In this document: positions 49,544 through 58,113 of the stretch, piece by piece
Position numbering within the stretch: the stretch's first letter is position 1
Layout: the number at the start of each line of letters is the position of its first letter
Origin: JAFAMS01 sp963715815
Lineage (GTDB): Bacteria > Vulcanimicrobiota > Vulcanimicrobiia > Vulcanimicrobiales > Vulcanimicrobiaceae
Reading direction: 5' to 3'
NCBI GenBank assembly: GCA_963715815.1
Contig: OY970278.1
Location: 1,302,001 to 1,366,000 of the forward strand
DNA: 64,000 nucleotides
Translations under genes and position numbers: made by a program
Notes under the pieces: model-generated
The model's input: only the letters and a program-made list of their open reading frames with translations
What the model was told of the DNA's origin: nothing
Database searches by the model: none

Positions 49544-50625
49544 TCTTCAATCCATATCTCGCGCGGGCGTGCGAGCTCGCGCAGCGTGGTCTTGGCAGCA
49601 CGTCGCCGAATCCGCCCGTCGGCGCCGTCATCGAGCGCGACGGCGTGACGCTCGGCGAAGGCTATCATCACGTTCGCGGCGCGCCGCACGCAGAGACGGA
49701 GGCGCTCGCCGCCGCGCGTGACGCACGCGGAGCGACGCTCTATGTTTCGCTCGAACCATGCAATCATCACGGAACGACGCCGCCTTGCACGGATGCAATC
49801 GTCGCAGCCGGCATTGCGCGGGTTGTTATCGGTACGGCGGATCCGAATCCGAAAACGAATCGGGCCGGAATCGAGCGCTTGCGTGCAAGCGGCATCGATG
49901 TAACGCTCGTCGAGGACTTGTGGTCGCGCGAATTGATCGAACAATTCGCCGTCTCGATTCGTTCCGAGCGTCCGTACGTTACGCTCAAAATGGCAGCGTC
50001 GATGGACGGTTACATCGCGCCGAAACCTGGTTCGCACTGGTTGACGGGACCCGAGTCGCGCGAACGCGTGCGTGAGCTGCGTTTTTGGCACGATGCCGTC
50101 ATGGTCGGCGCTGGAACCGTGCGCATCGACGATCCCCTCCTGACCGTGCGGCCACCGCATGCCCGGCGCCGCCACTACACGCGCGTCATTGCGTGCGAGA
50201 TGCTGCCCGTTCCAAAGAATTCGCACGTGTTTGAATCGCTCGATGAATACGCGCGCACGATCGTGCTCGCGCCGGCTGGTTCGCGCGAGCTCTTTCGTGA
50301 GCTCGAAGAGGTGGCCGAGTGTCTCTTCGTCGGCGATGCGGGCTCAAAGCACCTCGATGTGCACGCCGCGCTGCGGGCGCTCAAGAAAGCCGGTATGTCG
50401 AGCATTCTGTGTGAGGGTGGCCCGACCATAGCGGCGGCAGTGCTGGATGCCCACGTCGTCGACCGGCTCGTCTGGTTCGTTGCCAACGTCCGGTTGGAGA
50501 GTCCCGAAGCGGTACCAGCGCTCGGCGGCGGTCTCTACCAGAATGTCCGAGCCTGGGATTTCCAAACCGTCGAGCGCAGTGGAGACGATTTGCTATTGAC
50601 GGCGAAGCTAGGCCCGGATGTTTAG
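49516..50625 (+). CDS. ribD: Bifunctional riboflavin biosynthesis deaminase/reductase RibD
   Basis: The 369-residue protein has the deaminase domain (GLGSTSPNPPVGAVIERDG, HAETEALAA, SLEPCNHHGTTPPCTDAI with zinc ligands) and the reductase domain (PYVTLKMAASMDGYIAPKPG, ESRERVRELRFWHDAVMVGAG, LCEGGPTIAAAVL). It converts the GTP cyclohydrolase product through deamination and side-chain reduction. TTG 49516 is the only canonical start, inside DUF427. The conserved part begins after the DUF427 stop, where the frame reads GTA-GTC, so the true start is uncertain. Confidence 0.93.
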   Translation: MARRRGRAVVFNPYLARACELAQRGLGSTSPNPPVGAVIERDGVTLGEGYHHVRGAPHAETEALAAARDARGATLYVSLEPCNHHGTTPPCTDAIVAAGIARVVIGTADPNPKTNRAGIERLRASGIDVTLVEDLWSRELIEQFAVSIRSERPYVTLKMAASMDGYIAPKPGSHWLTGPESRERVRELRFWHDAVMVGAGTVRIDDPLLTVRPPHARRRHYTRVIACEMLPVPKNSHVFESLDEYARTIVLAPAGSRELFRELEEVAECLFVGDAGSKHLDVHAALRALKKAGMSSILCEGGPTIAAAVLDAHVVDRLVWFVANVRLESPEAVPALGGGLYQNVRAWDFQTVERSGDDLLLTAKLGPDV

Positions 50626-51220
50626 CGGATTAATTGGATTTCGCGGTACCGTCGTTGCAAACGAGGATCGTCACGGTGGCCGCCATCTCGTCATTTCGGC
50701 TCCGGATGCTATCGCCGAAGGGATCGAGCCCAAAGACTCGATCGCCGTTAACGGCGTTTGCCTTACGGCGACGTCGGTCGGCAAACAGCGGATCGCGTTC
50801 GATGTCGTCCCGGAAACCATCGGGCGCACGACCCTCAGCGCCCTGCACGAGGGCGACAAAGCCAACATCGAGCTCGCGCTCAAGGTGGGCGACCGTTTTG
50901 GCGGTCATTTCGTGTATGGTCACATCGATGCAACGGCGATTATCCTCGAGCGTCGCCCCGAAGGCGAGGGCGAGCGGATCGTGATAGCGACGCCGCCGTC
51001 TCTAGCCCGCTACATCATCGAGAAGGGCTATATTGCAATTGACGGCGTCTCGCTGACGATCGCCGCGGTCGAGCAGAACCGTTTCGAGATCGCCCTGATC
51101 CCTGAGACGGCCGCCCGCACGACGCTTGGCGACCCGGCCCGGAAGCACGTCAATGTCGAGGTCGACCCGATCGCCCGCTACGCCCTGGGCGAAGCGCCGA
51201 TGCCGACTCTTACGGCTTGA
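50618..51220 (+). CDS. ribE: Riboflavin synthase (alpha type)
   Basis: The 200-residue enzyme shows the duplicated lumazine-binding domains: MFSGLIGFRGTVV, DSIAVNGVCLTATSV, FDVVPETIGRTTL, GGHFVYGHIDATA in the first half and GYIAIDGVSLTIAAV, IALIPETAARTTLGD in the second. It dismutates two lumazines to riboflavin. The ATG overlaps the ribD stop. The gene ends 32 bases before the HTH-RibBA gene, the only real gap in this operon. Confidence 0.95.
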   Translation: MFSGLIGFRGTVVANEDRHGGRHLVISAPDAIAEGIEPKDSIAVNGVCLTATSVGKQRIAFDVVPETIGRTTLSALHEGDKANIELALKVGDRFGGHFVYGHIDATAIILERRPEGEGERIVIATPPSLARYIIEKGYIAIDGVSLTIAAVEQNRFEIALIPETAARTTLGDPARKHVNVEVDPIARYALGEAPMPTLTA

Positions 51221-51232
51221 CAGTTGTTAAGT

Positions 51233-51247
51233 CCAGGCATAGCCTGG
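51233..51247 (+). promoter_or_regulatory. Palindrome upstream of the HTH-RibBA gene, possible operator
   Basis: CCAGGC and GCCTGG flank ATA, forming a perfect 15-base dyad just upstream (4 bases) of the GTG start of the fused HTH-RibBA gene and within the short ribE-ribBA gap. It could be the binding site of the protein's own HTH domain, or a small mRNA hairpin controlling translation. It lacks a T-run, so a terminator is unlikely. Confidence 0.4.
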
Positions 51248-51251
51248 GTTT

Positions 51252-52661
51252 GTGGGACAACGTTTCGCAGACGATCTGAATGAGGCCATGAAGGCGGACG
51301 GGCTGACGGCCGCCGAGCTGGCCGAGCGTAGCGGCCTAACCGAGGCCGCGATCTCGCTGTTGCGTGCGGGGCGCCGTTCGCCGACGCTCGACTCCGCGCG
51401 CCGGCTTTCGAATGTGCTACCGGCTCTCGCCGAGCGGCTCCGCTCTGACATGGACGCTGCAAGCCCATTCGACTCGATCGAATCCGCGATCGCGGATATC
51501 CGTGCGGGCAAGATGATCGTTGTGCTCGACGACGAGGATCGCGAAAACGAAGGCGATCTTGTCATGGCTGCGCAGCTCGTCACCGCCGACGCGATTAACT
51601 TCATGCGAAAAGAAGGCGGCGGGTTGATTTGCGTTCCGATGCTCGGCGAACGTCTCGACGAGCTGCACATTCCGCCGATGGTGCGCGAGAATTCGTCGCT
51701 GCACGAAACTGCGTTTTCAGTTTCGGTCGAAGCGCGCGGACGGACGACGACCGGCATCTCCGCGCAGGATCGCGCCGCGACCGTTCAAGCGCTGCTCGAT
51801 CCGACCTCGCGTTCAACAGATTTCTTGCGCCCCGGCCATACCTTTCCGTTGCGTGCGCGTGACGGCGGCGTTCTCGTGCGTGTCGGACAAACCGAAGCCG
51901 CCGTCGATCTGGCGCGACTTGCGAATTTGTATCCAGCCGGCGTCATCTGCGAAATCATGGACGACGACGGAACGATGATGCGGCTTCCGCGCTTGCAAGA
52001 ATTCGCGAAGAAGCACGAGTTGAAGCTGATCACCGTTAAAGACCTTATCGCATATCGTATGCGTACCGAAAAACTTGTCGAGCGGATCGCCGAGTTCGAT
52101 TTGCCGACGCCGTTTGGTGTTTTTCGCGGATATGCGTACGAAAGCAAGATCGACGGAATCGCGCACGTCGCGCTCGTTATGGGCGAAATCGGCGACGGAA
52201 AAGATATTCTCGTGCGCGTTCATTCCGAATGCTTGACCGGTGACGCGCTGCACTCAATCCGGTGCGATTGCGGCGCCCAACGCGACGCGGCGCTCGAGAA
52301 AATCGCGGAAGCCGGACGTGGCGTTTTTCTCTACCTGCACCAAGAAGGCCGCGGAATCGGTCTTGCCAACAAGTTGCGCGCGTACGCGCTCCAAGATGGC
52401 GGCGCGGATACGGTCGAAGCGAATCTCGCCCTTGGACTCCCCGTCGATAAGCGCGACTACGGGATCGGCTCGCAGATCCTCAACGATCTGGGTGTCCGCG
52501 AGATGAAGCTGCTTACGAACAATCCGAAGAAGATCGCGGGCCTCGAAGGCTATGGCTTGCGGATCATCGAGTGGATCCCGCTCCAGACGGAGCCGACCAA
52601 GTTCAACGCGCGGTACCTGGATACCAAGCGTGAGAAGATGGGGCACGTTTTCAGCGCGTGA
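51252..52661 (+). CDS. ribBA: XRE-type HTH fused to RibBA (DHBP synthase/GTP cyclohydrolase II)
   Basis: The 469-residue protein has three parts. Residues about 1-65 form a Cro/C1-type HTH (LTAAELAERSGLTEAAISLL, RAGRRSPTLDSARRL). Residues about 70-270 are RibB (VVLDDEDRENEGDLVMAA, TGISAQDRAATVQAL, RPGHTFPLRAR). The rest is RibA with zinc cysteines (HSECLTGDALHSIRCDCG), HQEGRGIGLANKLRAYALQD and VDKRDYGIGSQIL. It makes both riboflavin precursors. The fused HTH suggests an enzyme-regulator. GTG start; the stop overlaps ribH (GTGA). Confidence 0.93.
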   Translation: MGQRFADDLNEAMKADGLTAAELAERSGLTEAAISLLRAGRRSPTLDSARRLSNVLPALAERLRSDMDAASPFDSIESAIADIRAGKMIVVLDDEDRENEGDLVMAAQLVTADAINFMRKEGGGLICVPMLGERLDELHIPPMVRENSSLHETAFSVSVEARGRTTTGISAQDRAATVQALLDPTSRSTDFLRPGHTFPLRARDGGVLVRVGQTEAAVDLARLANLYPAGVICEIMDDDGTMMRLPRLQEFAKKHELKLITVKDLIAYRMRTEKLVERIAEFDLPTPFGVFRGYAYESKIDGIAHVALVMGEIGDGKDILVRVHSECLTGDALHSIRCDCGAQRDAALEKIAEAGRGVFLYLHQEGRGIGLANKLRAYALQDGGADTVEANLALGLPVDKRDYGIGSQILNDLGVREMKLLTNNPKKIAGLEGYGLRIIEWIPLQTEPTKFNARYLDTKREKMGHVFSA

Positions 52662-53125
52662 AACTCGAAGAGCGCGGTGAAAAAGCGCTGCCGCAGGTCG
52701 GCGGGAAACGAATCGCGCTGCTTATTGCGCGATTCTACGACGATCTTGCAGCGCAGCTCGAAGGCGGCGCACAACGTGCACTGGCCGCGTGCGGCGTTTC
52801 GGCGAGCGACGTCGTGACGTACGACGTCCCCGGCTGTTTTGAAATTCCGCTTGCAGCAAAGCTTGCGTTCGAGCGAGGCTTTGATGCGTGCGTCGCGCTC
52901 GGCGTCGTGATTCGCGGCGAGACGCCGCATTTCGATTATGTTGCCGGTGAATGCGCGCGCGGCATTATGGACGTGCAGCTTGCTGCGGGAAAACCGATCG
53001 GCTTCGGGATCCTCACGACCAATACGCGCGCGCAGGCCGAGGAACGCGCAGATCCAGAGCGCGGCGACAAGGGCTTTGAGGCGGCCGTGGCCGCGGTAAC
53101 GCTCCTGGCCCTCCCGGCCGACTAG
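52658..53125 (+). CDS. ribH: 6,7-dimethyl-8-ribityllumazine synthase
   Basis: The 155-residue enzyme has RIALLIARFYDDLAAQLEGG, VTYDVPGCFEIPLAAKLAF, ALGVVIRGETPHFDYVAGEC (with the catalytic His), PIGFGILTTNT and AEERADPERGDKGFEAAVAA. It condenses the RibA-RibD product with the RibB product to lumazine in an icosahedral or pentameric shell. It starts with GTG overlapping ribBA and ends the riboflavin operon. Confidence 0.95.
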   Translation: MKLEERGEKALPQVGGKRIALLIARFYDDLAAQLEGGAQRALAACGVSASDVVTYDVPGCFEIPLAAKLAFERGFDACVALGVVIRGETPHFDYVAGECARGIMDVQLAAGKPIGFGILTTNTRAQAEERADPERGDKGFEAAVAAVTLLALPAD

Positions 53126-53162
53126 AGCCAAAGAAAAAGGCCTGTTTGCCCGGGGAGCTTTC

Positions 53163-53191
53163 TTGCCAATCCCCTGGCCCTCGCTTATACT
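53163..53191 (+). promoter_or_regulatory. Sigma-70-type promoter for the Zn-ribbon/mtnA/purine run
   Basis: TTGCCA (53163-53168) and TATACT (53186-53191) are separated by exactly 17 bases, a near-consensus primary-sigma promoter. It lies in the gap after ribH and points to the Zn-ribbon gene at 53277, leaving a leader of roughly 80 bases. It likely drives the long downstream run, since later genes overlap or nearly so. Confidence 0.7.
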
Positions 53192-53276
53192 GCTTGCCTA
53201 CGGTATGAAACCGGGGGTCCTATCTTTGCCCGGACAGGGGCAAAGCGGCGGCAACTCGGCGGTCCGGGAGGTTCTG

Positions 53277-53585
53277 GTGGAAGACAAAAGCATCGCGTGC
53301 AAGGACTGTGGAGTCAACTTCACTTTCACGGTCCGGGAACAGCAATTCTACGTCGAAAAGGGATTCGAGAACGAACCCCAACGCTGCAGGGATTGCCGAA
53401 ACGCCAGGAAGGCACAACGAGCGCAGGGCGGCACCGGCGGCGGTGGTGGGGCCCGCGAGATGTTCGAGGCAGTGTGCGCCTCGTGCGGAATCAATACGAC
53501 CGTACCATTCAAACCACGAGGTGATCGTCCGGTCTATTGCCGCACCTGCTACACGGCGAACGCGCCGCAGCCCGTAAGGGCCTAA
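53277..53585 (+). CDS. Small zinc-ribbon protein with two CxxC pairs per half
   Basis: From GTG 53277 (GGGAGG upstream) the product is 102 residues. The N-terminal half has CKDCGVNFTFTVREQQFY and CRDCRNARK, and the C-terminal half has CASCGINTTVPF and CRTCYTANAP. This matches small bacterial zinc-ribbon proteins sometimes placed near cold-shock or translation genes. A GGTGGGGG linker joins the halves. Role unknown; nucleic acid binding is likely. It is preceded by a strong promoter. Confidence 0.85.
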   Translation: MEDKSIACKDCGVNFTFTVREQQFYVEKGFENEPQRCRDCRNARKAQRAQGGTGGGGGAREMFEAVCASCGINTTVPFKPRGDRPVYCRTCYTANAPQPVRA

Positions 53586-54577
53586 CATCTGACGTTCCCG
53601 TCGCTTGGGACGGGGACGGAATCGAATTCATCGATCAGCGCGCGCTTCCGCGTGAATTTGTCGTGCTCAAAGCGCGTAGCGTCGACGAGGTCGTCGACGC
53701 AATTGCGACGCTCGGCGTGCGCGGTGCACCGGCGATCGGCGTCTTTGGCGCGTACGGCTGTGCGCTTGCGGCGCAGCAGTTTACCGGAACCGAGCTCGAG
53801 GGTGCCTTCGCGCGCATACGCGCGGCGCGTCCAACCGCGGTGAATCTGGCCTGGGCCGTCGATCGCGTCCGGGCCCGCGCCGACGGCGACTATCTTAGCG
53901 AAGCGCGCGCGATTCACCAAGAGCAAATCGAGATCGATCGCCTCATCGGCGAATCGGCAATCGAGCTTTTCCCGAGCAGCGGTAACGTGCTCACGCATTG
54001 CAACACCGGGCCGCTCGCGACCGCCGGTGCCGGGACGGCACTCGGCGCGATCGTCGCGGCCTATCGCGGCGGGAAATCGATCGCAGTCTTCGCGTGCGAG
54101 ACGCGGCCGTTGCTGCAAGGTGCCCGCTTGACGATGTACGAGCTGGGTCAAGCCGGCGTCCCCGCAACATTGATCGTGGACAGCGCCGCCGCGATTACGA
54201 TGCGGCAAAAAGACATCCAACTCGTCATCGTCGGTGCGGATCGGATTGCGCGCAATGGCGACGTTGCAAACAAAATCGGAACGTACGCGCACGCAATCGC
54301 TGCCGCGCATCACGGGATTCCATTCTACGTTGCGGCGCCGCGTTCGACGTTCGATTTCTCGCTTGAATCCGGCGACGCGATCCCGATCGAAGAGCGCCGT
54401 CCCGAGGAAGTCCGTATCGCGGAAGGCGACGCCGTCTATAATCCGGCCTTTGACGTTACGCCCGGCCGATTGGTCACTGCCTTCATCACCGAGTACGGCA
54501 TCATCCGGCCGCCGTATTTCGAGAGCATTCCCGATTTAGAAACGCGTCCGAACTTCTTGGCAGCGAAGCGCCATTAA
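53537..54577 (+). CDS. mtnA: S-methyl-5-thioribose-1-phosphate isomerase
   Basis: The protein shows FIDQRALPREFVVLKARS, ATLGVRGAPAIGVFGAYG, PTAVNLAWAVDR, NVLTHCNTGPLATAGAGTAL (catalytic Cys), FACETRPLLQGARLT and VGADRIARNGDVANKIGTY (catalytic Asp). It acts in methionine salvage. The only canonical start is TTG 53537 inside the Zn-ribbon gene. Family-like sequence begins after that gene's TAA stop, where the mtnA frame reads CTA-ACA, so the start is uncertain. Confidence 0.93.
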   Translation: MPHLLHGERAAARKGLTSDVPVAWDGDGIEFIDQRALPREFVVLKARSVDEVVDAIATLGVRGAPAIGVFGAYGCALAAQQFTGTELEGAFARIRAARPTAVNLAWAVDRVRARADGDYLSEARAIHQEQIEIDRLIGESAIELFPSSGNVLTHCNTGPLATAGAGTALGAIVAAYRGGKSIAVFACETRPLLQGARLTMYELGQAGVPATLIVDSAAAITMRQKDIQLVIVGADRIARNGDVANKIGTYAHAIAAAHHGIPFYVAAPRSTFDFSLESGDAIPIEERRPEEVRIAEGDAVYNPAFDVTPGRLVTAFITEYGIIRPPYFESIPDLETRPNFLAAKRH

Positions 54578-55535
54578 GTACTACGAGTTCGTCGACCGCT
54601 CGCCCAAGGTCGGGACGCTAGTAGTCGTCGACGGAAACGAGCGACTCTTCGCCGAGCGTGCAATCAACGCGATCGTCGATAAGCTACTTCCGGGGCCCGA
54701 ACGCGATCTCAATCTCGAAACGTTCACGCCTGAGACGTTCGATTGCGGACGCCTCGAAGGTGCCACTCAGGGAATGCCGTTCCTAGCGGAACGTCGTGTC
54801 GTCGTCGCACGCGATCTGGGTACGCTCCGCGTGGCCGACCGTCGGACGGTCTGGGATATCGCGCAGAAGGTCCCCGAAGGTAACACGCTCGTTCTCGAAG
54901 ATCTCGACGTCGCGCGACGCGGGGCAAAACCGGAAAGTTTTGCAACGCTGGCCGGACGGGGCGCGCTGCGCATCGATACGACGCCGAACGCCGACGCTCG
55001 CGTGCGTTTCATCGAGGAGACGCTTGCGGAATTGAAAGTTACTGCAGAGCCGCGTGTCGTCGCGACGCTCGCAGCCAGCGAAGCTGATTTGGGTTCGGTG
55101 CGAACCGATCTTGAAAAGCTCGCCCTGCTCGGCTCGAAGGTTACGTTCGCGCAGCTCGAAGCTGAAACGCTGACAACCGTCGAGCCGAAAGCCTGGCAAT
55201 ACGCAGCCGCACTGGTCGAAGGACGCGCCGGTGAAGCGCTCGCGATTGCGGTCGAGCTTTTCGAGCGCGACTCGCGCAGTGCGGCGATTCCGTTGCTGGG
55301 TGCGTTGGCGGCCGAGTACGATCTCATTTGGCAAGTCGTTCGGGGCGCTGAGTTGGAACCGCGCGTGCGCTGGCGGGCCGGAAAACTGGCGCCGCTCGCA
55401 CGGCGCCTTGGCGAGCGGCGCGCGCGCCGCGGATTCGATCTTGCCGTTCGCGGATTCGAAATGATCGTCACGGGACAGGCGGACGACCCGCGCACCGTCG
55501 TCGAACTGGTTACCGCGGAAGCCGCAAAGCTATGA
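54573..55535 (+). CDS. holA: DNA polymerase III delta subunit (clamp-loader), start codon non-canonical
   Basis: About 320 residues with the delta layout: KVGTLVVVDGNERLFAERAI at the N-terminus, MPFLAERRVVVARDL, LVLEDLDVARRG, RVVATLAASEADLGSVRTDL and LEKLALLGSKVTFAQLEAET, then the helical collar domain. It opens the sliding clamp. The conserved N-terminus lies upstream of the first ATG (54774). No ATG, GTG or TTG is available there; ATT at 54573, overlapping the mtnA stop (ATTAA), is the best candidate. The stop overlaps purB (ATGA). Confidence 0.85.
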   Translation: MKYYEFVDRSPKVGTLVVVDGNERLFAERAINAIVDKLLPGPERDLNLETFTPETFDCGRLEGATQGMPFLAERRVVVARDLGTLRVADRRTVWDIAQKVPEGNTLVLEDLDVARRGAKPESFATLAGRGALRIDTTPNADARVRFIEETLAELKVTAEPRVVATLAASEADLGSVRTDLEKLALLGSKVTFAQLEAETLTTVEPKAWQYAAALVEGRAGEALAIAVELFERDSRSAAIPLLGALAAEYDLIWQVVRGAELEPRVRWRAGKLAPLARRLGERRARRGFDLAVRGFEMIVTGQADDPRTVVELVTAEAAKL

Positions 55536-56929
55536 ATCACGAATCGTACACCTCACCATTCATGTGGCGCTACGGACGCGAAGAGCTTCGCAAGCTCTTT
55601 TCGGAGCGCGAGCGACGCCGGCTCTGGCGCGCCGTTTGGGTTGCGCTGGCTGAATCGCAAGCACGCAGCGGTCTCGTTTCCGAAACAGAGCTCGCCGATA
55701 TTCGCGCGCACGCGAACGAAATCGATATCGAGGCGGCGCTCGAAATCGAGCGCGAGATCGGGCACGATCTCATGGCGGAAATCCGCGTCTTTTCATCACA
55801 GGCGACCGTCGGCGGCGGGAAGATTCACTTGGGCGCGACATCGATGGACGTCGAGGACACGGTCGAGATGTTCCGCGTCCGCAAGGCGCTCGACACCATC
55901 TTACCGTCGATCGATCAGCTCTTGCTCGTTTTCGCGGAAGCAATCGCGCGCTGGTCGCGCCTGGTCTGCATGGGCTACACCCATTTGCAACCTGCGGAAC
56001 CGACGACCGTCGGGTATCGATTAGCGCTCTACGCGCAAGACCTGCTGCTCGATCGCAAGCATTTGCTATTCGTGCGCGAGAACCTCACTGCCAAAGGGAT
56101 CCGTGGCGCCGTCGGAACGTCGGCCACCTATTCGGACCTTCTTGCCGGCGGCACGCGCACGCCGCGACAACAAGAAGAAGAAGTCCTGAGCGCCTTCGAT
56201 CTGCGTGCGAGCGAAGTGAGCTCGCAAACGTATCCGCGCAAGCTCGACTATTTGCTGCTCTCGGCGCTGGCCGGTATTGGTGCGTCGCTCTCCAAATTTG
56301 CGCTCGACGTCCGCGTACTCTCGTCACCTGCGATCGGCGAGATGTTCGAGCCGTTCGGCGAACGCCAGGTCGGCAGCTCGACGATGCCGTTCAAACGCAA
56401 TCCGATTCTCTCCGAGCGGATCGGGTCGCTGGCGCGGCTGTTGCCGGCCTACGCCGATGTCGCCTTCGCAAATGCGGCGACGAATATGCTTGAACGAACG
56501 CTCGACGACAGTGCCAATCGCCGCACGATTCTTCCGGAAGCGCTGCTGTGCACGGACGAAATCGTTGGCCTCGCGCTTCGCGTCGCGCGTGGGTTGCGCA
56601 TCGATGAGGGACGCATCTCGCAAAACTTGCGGACGTTCGGTCCCTTCGCCGGAACCGAAACGGTGATGACGATGGCCGCCAAGGCCGGCGCGAATCGTCA
56701 AGAGATGCACGAATTGATTCGGCGTGTGTCGATGCAGGCGTGGGACGCAATCGCACGTGGCGAGGTCAACCCGCTCGCGCGCAACCTGGCCGACGACGAA
56801 ACCATTTCGCAGTATGTCGACCCCGCCGAGATCCGTTCGCGGCTCGACCCGACCAAGCACGTCGGAGATGCCACCGAGCGTGCCGAAAACCTCGCAAAAC
56901 AGATTGTGGAGACGATAGCAACACCGTGA
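55532..56929 (+). CDS. purB: Adenylosuccinate lyase
   Basis: The 465-residue enzyme has SPFMWRYGREELRKLFSERE, HLGATSMDVEDT, CMGYTHLQPAEPTT (catalytic His), RGAVGTSATYSD and the fumarase-superfamily signature GSSTMPFKRNPILSERI. It cleaves SAICAR and adenylosuccinate, acting twice in AMP synthesis. It overlaps holA and the PurC gene by 4 bases each, heading the purine operon. Confidence 0.95.
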   Translation: MNHESYTSPFMWRYGREELRKLFSERERRRLWRAVWVALAESQARSGLVSETELADIRAHANEIDIEAALEIEREIGHDLMAEIRVFSSQATVGGGKIHLGATSMDVEDTVEMFRVRKALDTILPSIDQLLLVFAEAIARWSRLVCMGYTHLQPAEPTTVGYRLALYAQDLLLDRKHLLFVRENLTAKGIRGAVGTSATYSDLLAGGTRTPRQQEEEVLSAFDLRASEVSSQTYPRKLDYLLLSALAGIGASLSKFALDVRVLSSPAIGEMFEPFGERQVGSSTMPFKRNPILSERIGSLARLLPAYADVAFANAATNMLERTLDDSANRRTILPEALLCTDEIVGLALRVARGLRIDEGRISQNLRTFGPFAGTETVMTMAAKAGANRQEMHELIRRVSMQAWDAIARGEVNPLARNLADDETISQYVDPAEIRSRLDPTKHVGDATERAENLAKQIVETIATP

Positions 56930-58113
56930 ATAAGGGCCTCGAGATAACCCGCGGCAAGACCAAGGCGCTGTTCGAGTCGCCTGACCAGCTCGACGTCGCC
57001 GTCATGAAGAGCATGGACAGCATCACGGCCGGCGACGGCGCGCGGCGTAACGTGATCGAGGGCAAAGGCCGCCTGGCTGCGCAAACGACGGCGCGTGTCT
57101 TCCGGCTGCTGAATCTGTGCGGTTTCCCGACGCACTATATCTCCGGCGGCGAGGATGACGATGAAAACGAGATCCTTGTGCGCCGTTGTCAGATGATTCC
57201 GCTCGAAGTCGTCGTGCGCGGGGTTGCGGCCGGATCGTACGTGAAGCGCAAAGGAATGGCGCGCGGGACATTGCTCTTGCCGCGCGTGCTGGAATTCTTC
57301 ATCAAAGACGATGCCAATCACGATCCGCTGATCGAATCCGATGAGATCATCGCGCGCGGTGTCGCGAATCCGGGCGAACTTGCGGCGATGGGCGAAATCG
57401 CGCGCATGGTCTTCGAAGTGTTGGCGCATGCCTGGCGCCGCCGCGACGTTCTCTTGATCGATCTCAAGATCGAGTTTGGGCGACTGCTGAGCGGCGAAGG
57501 AAAAGGCTCGCTCGTAATCGCGGACGTCGTCGATAACGATGCGTGGCGTATTTGGCCGCAGGGTCGTGAAGAGATGATGCTCGACAAGCAAATGTACCGG
57601 AATTTGCAGGACGTCACGCCGGAAGCCCTGGACCAGGTGCGCACCAACTACGAAAAAGTCGCCGATCTCGTCGGTTCGTTTCCGCAAATGCGCACCGGAA
57701 TGGCCGCGCTCTTCGCCGAGGATCAGCGGAATCTCGATGCGGCCGGTGATGTCATGCGTCACGTTCAAGGCTACGGACTTCCGCTCGGGCGTCACGTCGC
57801 ATCGAGTGGAATGACGCCGCAGTACGTCGTTCAGCTCGTGCAACAGCTGGATGCGACCTTTGCGCGGCTCGTCTACGTCAGCTACGGACCGCCGGGGCTG
57901 CACGCGATGATGAACGGCGCAACGACGAATCTCGTCATCGACGCGCCGGGACAATCGCCGGACGTCGTCGCGCAAAGCGTTGCCAAGGCGTTTGCCCTTG
58001 ACGATACGGTGCTCTACGGGCGCGTCATGCTCACGCAAGCGAATGTGCGGTCGTCGCTGCTGCAACTCGATGCGCAGCTCAATGCAGCGCCTCCCGGGGC
58101 AGCGATTGCTTGA
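56926..58113 (+). CDS. purC: SAICAR synthase fused to a degenerate PurE-like domain (PAICS-like)
   Basis: The 395-residue protein starts with GTG overlapping purB. Residues about 1-240 are PurC: ITRGKTKALFESPDQLDV, SITAGDGARRNVIEGKG, MIPLEVVVRGVAAGSYVKR and LIDLKIEFGRL. Residues about 255-395 resemble the C-terminal PurE (AIR carboxylase) domain of animal PAICS (YGLPLGRHVASSGMTPQYVV, VSYGPPGLHAMMNGATTNLV). The usual MGSxSD phosphate loop is absent and SAHR/KxP reads SSGMTP. The second domain is thus probably altered or inactive. SAICAR synthase activity is well supported. Confidence 0.85.
   Translation: MNKGLEITRGKTKALFESPDQLDVAVMKSMDSITAGDGARRNVIEGKGRLAAQTTARVFRLLNLCGFPTHYISGGEDDDENEILVRRCQMIPLEVVVRGVAAGSYVKRKGMARGTLLLPRVLEFFIKDDANHDPLIESDEIIARGVANPGELAAMGEIARMVFEVLAHAWRRRDVLLIDLKIEFGRLLSGEGKGSLVIADVVDNDAWRIWPQGREEMMLDKQMYRNLQDVTPEALDQVRTNYEKVADLVGSFPQMRTGMAALFAEDQRNLDAAGDVMRHVQGYGLPLGRHVASSGMTPQYVVQLVQQLDATFARLVYVSYGPPGLHAMMNGATTNLVIDAPGQSPDVVAQSVAKAFALDDTVLYGRVMLTQANVRSSLLQLDAQLNAAPPGAAIA

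Noticed and set aside
53126..53162. An intrinsic terminator between ribH and the Zn-ribbon promoter
   Set aside because: AAGAAA and TTTCTT could pair, but the intervening stem is weak and there is no T-run after a GC-rich hairpin.
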